Assembly: GCA_907163375.1 (NCBI GenBank)
Contig: CAJQUW010011531.1
Span: 1 to 64,000 of the forward strand
Length of the DNA stretch: 64,000 bases
Direction: 5' to 3'
Origin: Prostheceraeus crozeri
Taxonomy: Eukaryota; Platyhelminthes; Polycladida; Euryleptidae
Position 1 is the stretch's first letter. Each line of letters opens with the position of its first letter. Below are positions 56,505 through 64,000 of this stretch, piece by piece. Below the pieces are notes generated by a model, which was given only the letters and a program-made list of their open reading frames with translations, made no database searches and had not been told where the DNA came from. The position numbers and the translations under genes were made by a program.

Positions 56505-57536
56505 TCAAAATCTCGTAAAATCACCTTCAGCATCCAGTACTGCTTCTACGCGATCACGCATTGAACTGATAAGAGAAGCTCGATAATTGACATCATCCAT
56601 CAGTTCATTCCAAATGACATCAAGCGTAGCAAAGAGTTGGTCACTGTCTTCTGGGTCCTCATATTCTCTTTGGAGTTTCAGTTCCATCTGTGCCCACACG
56701 TGTTCGATGGGATTCATGTCGGGACTAAATGCAGGCCAGTCTAAGGTAGGGATTCCATTGTGTTGAAGGAACAGTTCCGTCCGGTTCGCCGAATGTATCG
56801 GTGCATTGTCTTGCTGGAAGATGCCACCTGCTTGAGTGATTGTATTCCATACTGGAAGAAGATTACCTTCAAGGATGTCGATGTACTTTTGGGCATCCAA
56901 TCTCTCTTGAATTCTCACCAGGCTCGTATGTCCATTACTTGAGAATGCACCCCACACCATTACATGCGCGACAGATCTGTTCGGAGTACGGCACACGTAG
57001 CGATCCGTGTACCGATCTCCTATCGATCGACGGACATACTGTACTCGTGACTGACCCAAGCAGAATTTCGATTCGTCAGAAAACACCACTTTCTTCCACC
57101 TCGTCAAAGTCCACGATGACTTTTCTGTAGCCCATTCCAATCTGCGATGTTCATGATCTGCTGTCAAGGCTGTCTTTCTAGCTGGTGTAAATGCCTTGAA
57201 ACCACCGCTCAGCAATCGATTTGTTACGGTCCTTCTGGTGCATTCTAGATTTAAGTTTTGCTTAATTACTCTGGCAGAGCAAAAAGGATGGTTCGAAGAG
57301 AAAGTTAAAATTTCCTCGTCATCTTCTTCAGTTGTACTTTTCCTACGGCCACAAGAAGCTCGATTGGTTGCTTTAGCATCTCCACCAGCTGATAGCCTCT
57401 GTAGGTACTTTCTGACTGTGTTCTCTGATATCTCGAGGCACTCACCAATTTTAGGTCTTGAAAAATTCGCATGAAACTTTAAGGCGTAGATTTGACCTCT
57501 CTGGAATTCAGTCAAATCACATCCACGTGTCGCCAT
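56505..57536 (-). CDS. Tc1-like transposase, DD34E, intact
   Basis: 343 codons, full length for the family. An N-terminal paired-like HTH pair covers about residues 1-120 (FQRGQIYALKFHANFSRPKI, ISENTVRKYLQRL, then a basic GRRKS linker and RRTVTNRLLSGGF). The catalytic core has WKKVVFSDESKF (first D), GGIFQQDNAPIHSA (second D) and SPDMNPIEHVW (E). I count 34 residues between the second D and the E. The transposase would cut at the TIRs and insert at TA. With perfect TIRs and an open frame, this copy may be active or very recently so. Confidence 0.96.
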   Translation of the reverse strand: MATRGCDLTEFQRGQIYALKFHANFSRPKIGECLEISENTVRKYLQRLSAGGDAKATNRASCGRRKSTTEEDDEEILTFSSNHPFCSARVIKQNLNLECTRRTVTNRLLSGGFKAFTPARKTALTADHEHRRLEWATEKSSWTLTRWKKVVFSDESKFCLGQSRVQYVRRSIGDRYTDRYVCRTPNRSVAHVMVWGAFSSNGHTSLVRIQERLDAQKYIDILEGNLLPVWNTITQAGGIFQQDNAPIHSANRTELFLQHNGIPTLDWPAFSPDMNPIEHVWAQMELKLQREYEDPEDSDQLFATLDVIWNELMDDVNYRASLISSMRDRVEAVLDAEGDFTRF

Positions 57537-57646
57537 GACTAATTTGCTAATGCTACGATACTGTCAATGATTGTGGTGTATGTAGCTAGCGGATTGAACA
57601 GAGTACAGCTCGGTATGCATGAAAGAACAATGAATGGAATCATAGC

Positions 57647-57838
57647 ATTAGGCCTCAGCTACACTGAAAGCAAAGCAAACACGAGCGTCCCAAGCGTCTA
57701 GAGTAACCGCATGTCCACAAGCTATCAATCGCTCTAGTTTGCTTTGCGTGGATTATGGAAGTCTACAAATGCTGCAATGATGACTTTGTATTTGCTGCAA
57801 AACGCTTGGAAAAGCTCGCTGTGTGGTTGAGGCCTAAT
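57647..57838. mobile_element. Small MITE inside the Tc1 element
   Basis: CATTAGGCCTCAGCTACAC at the left and, read inward from the right, CATTAGGCCTCAACCACAC. Between them are further short inverted pieces (AGTTTGCTTTGCG against CAAAGCAAAC). No coding capacity. The target duplication is probably within TA or TAA, but this is ambiguous because the ends themselves begin in ATTA. Confidence 0.65.
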
Positions 57839-58123
57839 GGTTTGACTATTGATTTAACTTCTAAAGTTCATATTTCACACCAACGAGTAGAAAAAAATGA
57901 CTGAAATGATAAATTTGTCACTGTTAACATAACTTTTTACACCGGGTACTTTATTTTTTCCTTGAGTGTATAAAAGGAAACGTTTCCTCGCTCATTCGTC
58001 GCTGATTTTCTCTTCACTGATCCCGGTTCTCACTCTCTCTCTTCCCTGGAATTCAACAGCGTTTAAGTGAGTTCAAAGTCAGAGGTTTTCCATAAAGGAA
58101 GATAATTTAGAGTATCATAAGGT

Positions 58124-60187
58124 GGGCAATTCCACGTAAGCATAAACCTTGACGTTGAAAATTTCAATTGAGATTTCAATGATTTTGTTTATCAACTATG
58201 TCGAACAATACCCAAAATCACTAGAAATTGATAACGACTTGAATCTGTACAAACGCTCTATTCGAAATGAGAGGAAATTTTAGCAATAACAAATCTTGGC
58301 CCACAATTGCAAAAAATCAACATATATTTATTCACGTTTGAAATAGGGACATTTACTATATATCTTAAAAGATCTTACACTTTTAAAATGAGGAAACAAC
58401 ATATTTTTAGGTCGTGAAGTTTGATTTTGCTTATCTATCATAGATTTCACAAGATCTGAAAATAGTGATTAAGTCGCGAGCGTCCGTGCGCTCAAAATGC
58501 TTCTAGTTTATCTGTAGAGTTTGCAAAAGTGCATAGCAAGTTGATACCTCGTGTATAAAGCGAGTTTTAGCAATGTAATCCAGTAATGTAAATGTAATCA
58601 ATTCTACGAATTCATGAATTTCATGAATTTTCACATTGGATTGGAATTCCGAGCGTCCGTTACATAGCGGACGCATGCTTTAATGAAAAATCTTAGAAAC
58701 TTGCTTTCATCCACAGGCATTGCTCCCACAGGAGTTGAATGACTAAATTTAGTTTTTTATTCTTATCTCTAACATCATTCAAGGCAAAAACTATGATAAC
58801 GAGGTTCCAGACGAGGTAATATGGAGTAGGCCTATTAGTGAAGATGGGATAGAGTATATGCTAGCAAGAAAAATGATAGAATCGGGAGGAAGTGAATTTC
58901 TACGACATCTCTAAGAAAATATGAAGTGTCAACGAATATACCAATTAAATAGGAAAAATAATGAGAGTGTATAGATGGTTAATGACCAAGTATCAAACGT
59001 CTGTCAAATGCCACAATCGGTCAATAAAGCCGTCAAGAGAGTGAAAAGAGCCTCAAAAATCTTCAAGAACAATATTTTTGCCAAAATTCTGGGACAACCA
59101 AGTCGATGAATGCAGCAAGTAATGCATAATGACACGATGAAGTAGAATAACAAAAGAAATTGCACAAAAAAGTAGAAAATTTTCATTATTCAGACAATAT
59201 TTCATGACAAGTTCTTGGTCAGAAAGATATGTTTATCGCGCGATCTGTTCTATATAAGAGCAAAGTCTAAAGCGCAGCATGGTGAAAGTGTTCAAATTGC
59301 AGCTAGCCGATATTGAAATCGTCCTCTCAAAACTAGCTCTCTCAGTCCTCGACATATGGCTTTTCTTGATCTCATCTTCAATCTACATGAGCCGAAGGAC
59401 ATGCGCCTCAGACTATGCAACATGATAAATCAAAGCACTACGAACTGTGTACATATGGTCTATATAGAGATATGCACTATTGTTTTGTATTCATGTAAAT
59501 GCTTATAAATACCTAAAATATACAGCATGTACAAGGATGTTTGAATTCTTAATTGGAATAATAAATAGTGTCAATCCACAATAGACAGTGTTAGAAATAG
59601 GGGGGAAATTATGGAATAATGAAGAGAATAATTAATGGTGTCCTTTATGGTGCAAATCTACAAAGGGAAATTGATTAAAACATAGATGCACCATTATGAT
59701 ATAAATAAATAAATAAATAAAATTAACGCATTAACAGTCTTTGGAAGAAATGAGCATAAGATTGTTCTACAGGCATAAATTAGGAAGTGGACAGACTGAG
59801 CGTCCGTTACGCGAGCGTCCGTAACGTTGAAAATGCTATTCTAAAATGAAACCGGAACCAATCAATCCTTCACGAATACTATTTTCTTTAAATTTCATCT
59901 CTCTAGTTTTAGGAAAATATCACTTGAAAATGAAATTCCTAGTCAATTCGCAGAATTTTGTAGATAAAAATTTAAAAGTCAAAATTAGAATTTCTGCGCG
60001 AGCGTTCGTTACGCCTACTTTTTGGGCTCTCAAATTGGCTGTAGTGAAGATTTCGGTCTAATTGTTCTATGAGATAACTAATATAACACATATCTTCGTG
60101 AAATCCAGAAGATCTATGATATTTTGAACCGCCTACAGAGCTTAAAAAGTCTTGCGAACGAGCGTCCATTACTATATGGAATTGCCC
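58124..60187. mobile_element. Unclassified 2.06-kb element with 4-bp AGGT duplication
   Basis: The left end GGGCAATTCCACGTAAG and, read inward, the right end GGGCAATTCCATATAGTAAT share about 15 bp. AGGT lies outside each end (58120-58123, 60188-60191). The motif GAGCGTCCGT is scattered inside: about 58479, 58652, 59800 and 59811, with GAGCGTCCAT at 60160 and a GCGTTCGTTACG near 60002. No coding frame with a known motif. The element is probably nonautonomous. Confidence 0.7.
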
Positions 60188-60198
60188 AGGTAGTCCAC

Positions 60199-60285
60199 CC
60201 CGACAAACAAAGACAATCCGCGGACTTCCGTCGGAATTCCATCGGAATTCCGACGGAAATCCGTGGATTGTCTTTGTTTGTCGGG
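60199..60285. repeat. 87-bp near-perfect hairpin
   Basis: Arms of 43 bp (60199-60241, 60243-60285) with about three mismatches and a spacer of about 1 bp. Outer ends CCCGACAAACAAAGACAATC and the reverse. The core repeats TCCGTCGGAATTCC. It abuts the AGGT-flanked element. Confidence 0.9.
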
Positions 60286-60339
60286 ACGTATCCGGGAATG
60301 TCAGATCAAGAGTGAAAATAAATTCTTCGGATAAAAATT

Positions 60340-61690
60340 TTATTTGTGTTTTACACAACGTTTCGCTTAGGCAAGCTGGTTCACGTGTGAATATTGGACA
60401 CATAGTTGCAAAGTTCCAGCAATGAGATATGTTGGTCAATAACAGATCAAAATTAGGGAAAATAATTAATTAAATACAATAAACTGCATAATGCTCACAA
60501 AGTTTGTAAAGCAAGATAGTAATAAGATAAAATACAAGACAAGAAACAAATATTCAGAAATAAAATCAGGAACCGTACATTAGATTACGTCTCACACAAT
60601 GTATCATCAAAGGAAGATCGACTTTGGAAAAATACATAGACTCTAGAAAGCATCTCTTATTTACATTTTTTATATTATCCAGGTAATGAATTTTGCACAA
60701 ATGTTAGCGGTGTGTTCATCACGAAAATGCAATTTCACTGCAGGAAAATTAGGCCCTGTTCTTTAAAAATGTATTCACGGAGTCTGGTCTGTACTGACCT
60801 TATGTACATTTGATTACATAATTTGCATGTGATTTCACAAATCAAAAATTTCTTTTGACATTTATTTGGACAAAGTGCACATGCACATGCATTACAATCA
60901 CTATTGCATCGCTTCATTTCTTTTGGGGGATGCAGTAATGTCTTTAAATTATTGCCGCCCTTGAAAGAAAATTAAATTTTATCTTGTAGACCAGTCCATC
61001 TCAAAAGGGAATTCATTTTCCGCTGATTAACCTCATCTACATAAGGGACTTTTGAGAAGAAAGGTCTACGTGAGTTGGACGAAACATTCGATACACCTTG
61101 TCTTTCTGTAGAATTAAAATTCTGAAGTGAATTCTGAATGAAGTCATTCGGGTAGCCATTGGCCATAAGTCCCTTGCTCACCTTGTCCACAGAAAAATTT
61201 AAAAAAATTTTCTTGATAAGTCGATATCGTTTTGGCCCGGTGAAATTCTCCGATAACTATGGCTCTCTTTTGCGAAATGGGTCCATTTGAGTTCCATGGA
61301 TGCATTGAACTACAATGAAAACTTTCCATAAATAAACGTGTTTGAAATTTCCCACCAACACTCGGTGACTCACAGGCAAATTTGATAGCATTGCTTACCC
61401 CGTTACATTTGTGTATTATCTGATCCAACAAAATCCCATTAGGCCAAATAATAAAGATGTCATCTACATGTATGTGTAGCGCTCCATAGAATGGTGTCAC
61501 GGATGCTCATCAAAGCGCGCTTTTCGATATAATTCATGTAAATAACAGCCACTATAGGGACCAAGGGGTTTCCCATAGATAGACCATTACCCGTTGGCCA
61601 CGGGTAAGTTCGAATGTCATAGTTTCAAAAATTATAGCTTGAGTGGGAATATCTTAGACTTAGAATGTCTTTCACCTAACTTCTCCCGAC
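60340..61690 (-). pseudogene. Penelope-like element (third family), decayed
   Basis: On the minus strand: GNPLGPIVAVIYMNYIEKRA (motif-B region), HVDDIFIIWPNG (motif C, with VDD), RT thumb segments (60972-61190) and then a GIY-YIG trace with FLICEITCKLCNQMYI (60735-60917). The tail has CCTAAGCGAAACGTTG (60354-60369), the PLE-type motif near the 3' end. Several breaks. It is not closely similar to the two palindromic PLE families. Confidence 0.75.
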
Positions 61691-63212
61691 ACAACACAAA
61701 TTTGTCTCTAGGACGGGTCAACCAGCCAGAGGTGGGCTAAACCGCACATTTTCTGAATCCTGTCACCGAGACGTGTCCAACAGCGGTGCAACTTGCTTGT
61801 CCTGATTTTAAGCAACGTACAAATCGGTTTTCCAGGCTGACCATTGGCCGACCATTGCGGTCCCATTCCCCAAGGATTACGGAGGGACACGCGCTGTAAC
61901 GCGCGTTTTTCCTTCTGCTACCGTTTGTTTCTCTTCTCCACAACTCAGTATGATGAACGACAAGGGATCAGTAGTTGGCGGATTTTCCACTCGAGTCAGT
62001 GGATTTCGGTGATTTTGTGCCGGTGTGGTCTTGTTGTCACGACCCCGAATGCAGGATTACTGTCAGCTTGCATCAATGATTACCGCGCGACTTGCCGTCT
62101 GACATGGAACTTGCATCCGGACGCCCTGAGGGAGATGGTGGCCTGGGCTCATGAATATCCTGCTTTTCGCGACGTATGCTGTTTCTGCTGCATCCGTGAC
62201 AGCCACGCGTTTACACATGTTTAGTACTGCAGATGAGCACATAACCACGCTTTTCGTTCGAAGGGAATATGCTGAAAAGATGACAGTCGTCAGGCAAGGT
62301 TGACCAACACCTGATGTAAAAATTGAAAGCACTCACAGCGAAAGAAATAAGGAATATACAAGACATTTTAATGCATGAAATTTCAAATGTGTGAGTGGCT
62401 GACTGGCTTTAAGAAACTCAATAAACTCTTTTGTTGGGCTTAATTGGCTCCTCCTTTCTCGAGAAAATGGAGTCTGGACAGAGAGGGGGTAGTGATCTCA
62501 GCTCCTTGAGTTAGAAGCGACATGAGCAATCAACTTCTCATGTACACATTCACTTGGCCTTAAAAGTGTTCGGGAAGCAGGGTCGAATTGGTAGTAAAAC
62601 TCATCTTTTATAAAGATTAATGTTGTAACATAAAAAATGTCTGGTATAGAAATAGAATTCCAATGCCGAGCGAGGGTCCATGGTCTGGGAGTACGCTACG
62701 CTATTGATAATGACTTTCACTATAGAGCATGTCAAACACAGACTGGGACACCGGTCGCCGTTAGGGGACGACTGTCTGAGCACGAACGTATTCACAAAGG
62801 TTAGCATCCAATTTTCGAAAAGATGCCTCTTCGTTTTGACTATATTTGAGCGGCATTCAAGGACTATTAAGGGACTGCCTTGCTTATCGTGCTTGAACAT
62901 CTCCATCACGTGAGCCGCCGTAGGGGCTCAATGCTCAGCACCACCTACGATTAGTGATGAAAATTTTCCGTGGAAAATTATGGAAAAAATTGGAAAATTT
63001 TGGAAAATATTGAAAGTTCTGATTTTTTTGATTGGCCTTATAATTTGAGCGCTTCCACTGCCGAGGCAGCTACGTACCAATAATTTGGGTCTAAAACTCT
63101 TAATTTCATCATTATTTCGATTAAAGCGATCGTAGCAATGCGAGTTCCGTCCGCGGATTTTTGAACATTCCTTTGCCACCAGTGGCTTGTGCCATTTTGT
63201 TAGCATTTTTAA
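61691..63212. other. No gene seen
   Basis: The region is somewhat richer in G/C than its surroundings, but the frames are short and overlapping on both strands. TGGAAAATTTTGGAAAATAT-type repeats lie at 62957-63010. No family is recognised. Confidence 0.4.
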
Positions 63213-64000
63213 CACTAGAATGACCGAAACTTTAGGACTCCTTTAACGACCGCGCGGGTCAAAATGACCTGTGCTGCTAAAAATAAAAAGCTTTCAATCT
63301 GTCAAATTCTTTAAGTAGGCAATAAAAATTATATTTGTAAAGCAAGTAGAATGAAAAAGCAAATAAACTCGATCAAAGATTTATTGAAAATGTCTGAATT
63401 AGGTGTAAATTGATGATTTTGCAGGCACTGCATGAGCGCACCAACAGCAAATCCATCCATTCATGCTGTTACGCACACTGTGTGAGTATAATTGTCTACA
63501 ACTCGCATAGAGAGTTTATTGTTAGTGTCGAGCTCGTGGCTTACCGTGCGACGTGAGATCCATTTCTATGACAAGTCATCATAATTATCAATACATTGAC
63601 AAGTCACGTGAAAGTTGGTCAGGTGATAGTAGCAAGACAGACAAAGACGCTGTCAGCCAAGCGAAGTGCACGTAACTCTGTACACATAACGATTTTCATT
63701 TTATGCTGTCGAATTATGGCTGGTCGACGTGCGGCTGCTGCGAATGCCTTATCCGCCTTGAATATTTTATTTGGTAGACCTGAATACACGGCGAATTTGG
63801 ATCCATATGATTCTGAGGACGATCTTATTGACGAAGAAGATGAAGGATCAGAGAATGTCACTGATGCGCTTATCAATCAGGATGGTAGTGATCAAGGCTC
63901 GACGAGTGACGAAGCTGCGAATGATAGTGACAGTGCTAGTGTAAACAATGAGAACTTTGTAAGTAAAAGTGGATTTGTTTGGAATAGGATCGATGAATTG
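63213..64000 (+). mobile_element. piggyBac-like element, left part, truncated by the window
   Basis: TTAA at 63209-63212, then CACTAGAATGACCGAAAC and, 20 bp further, GCGCGGGTCAAAATGACC. This GGTCA-repeat end is typical of one piggyBac-like group. A piggyBac-type N-terminal reading frame follows 500 bp inside. The right end lies outside the window. Confidence 0.7.
63716..64000 (+). CDS. piggyBac-like transposase, N-terminal part (runs off the window)
   Basis: Open for 95 codons from MAGRRAAAANALSALNIL to the window edge. It has a basic start, then a long acidic stretch (DPYDSEDDLIDEEDEGSE, and a D/S/N-rich region) and SGFVWNRIDEL at the end. An acidic N-terminus followed by a 'W' block is standard for piggyBac transposases, and the distance from the TTAA-bounded end is right. 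No stop is seen. The catalytic DDD domain would lie beyond the edge. Confidence 0.65.
   Translation, partial: MAGRRAAAANALSALNILFGRPEYTANLDPYDSEDDLIDEEDEGSENVTDALINQDGSDQGSTSDEAANDSDSASVNNENFVSKSGFVWNRIDEL

Larger units (their letters stand above)
56351..57968 (-). mobile_element. Complete Tc1-like transposon
   Basis: Perfect 28-bp inverted repeats: CACTCAAGGAAAAAATAAAG then TACCCGGT, at 56351-56378 and 57941-57968. TA lies outside each end (56349-56350, 57969-57970). The 1618-bp length is typical of Tc1 elements with short ends. The transposase frame is intact. A small MITE of about 190 bp lies between the transposase start and the right end. Confidence 0.96.

Noticed and set aside
61691-62932. 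A GC-richer host gene on either strand
   Set aside because: Frames of 60-126 codons overlap on both strands with no domain, splice pattern or start context.

Overview
The window is eukaryotic and looks like AT-rich invertebrate animal DNA. The case for this is: intron-bearing reading frames, several superfamilies of animal DNA transposons, LINEs of at least two kinds, GIY-YIG Penelope-like elements (PLEs), microsatellites and a simple satellite, and a rhodopsin-like seven-transmembrane receptor. The receptor type and the PLE/LINE mix would suit a lophotrochozoan or another marine invertebrate, but I cannot fix the phylum. Nothing bacterial was seen. Almost every recognisable coding segment belongs to a mobile element. 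The one convincing host gene is the receptor at 53397-54383.

Layout. 1-2785 is very AT-rich, with an unrecognised short reading frame and a 134-bp tandem duplication. 2826-6690 is a LINE with one open 1121-codon frame (reverse transcriptase, zinc knuckle, restriction-like endonuclease; R4/Dong-like). It sits inside an AAT repeat, and its leader carries a tRNA-like module and two segments resembling the 5' domain of 7SL RNA. 6700-7390 holds a TA microsatellite and two minisatellites. 8404-12040 is a broken CR1/L2-like LINE split by an inverted-repeat element and a pogo/Jerky-type transposon. 14022-14436 is a small TA-flanked element and 14529-17852 a dead but fully bounded piggyBac. 19025-22371 is a dead P element with long foldback termini and 22568-24462 a hAT remnant. 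24508-27290 is a PLE palindrome plus another PLE reverse-transcriptase fragment. 27506-33547 is a run of nonautonomous hAT and other inverted-repeat elements with a piggyBac fragment.

33735-34997 is a 10-bp satellite of about 126 units. 34998-38170 shows no gene. 38177-41346 is a broken two-ORF LINE. 43490-52210 is a nested stack: a LINE contains a second PLE palindrome, one arm of that palindrome contains a 3.9-kb Harbinger element, and another LINE follows directly. The receptor follows. 55260-56310 is another LINE remnant, and 56351-57968 a complete Tc1-like transposon with an intact transposase. 58124-60187 is an unclassified element with 4-bp duplications, 60199-60285 a near-perfect hairpin, and 60340-61690 a third PLE. 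The right edge (63213 onward) enters another piggyBac-like element whose reading frame runs off the window.

For many elements both ends and the target-site duplication can be read directly: TA, TTAA, TAA, AGGT and several 8-bp hAT or P duplications. The insertion order of the nested stacks can therefore be worked out from this sequence alone.
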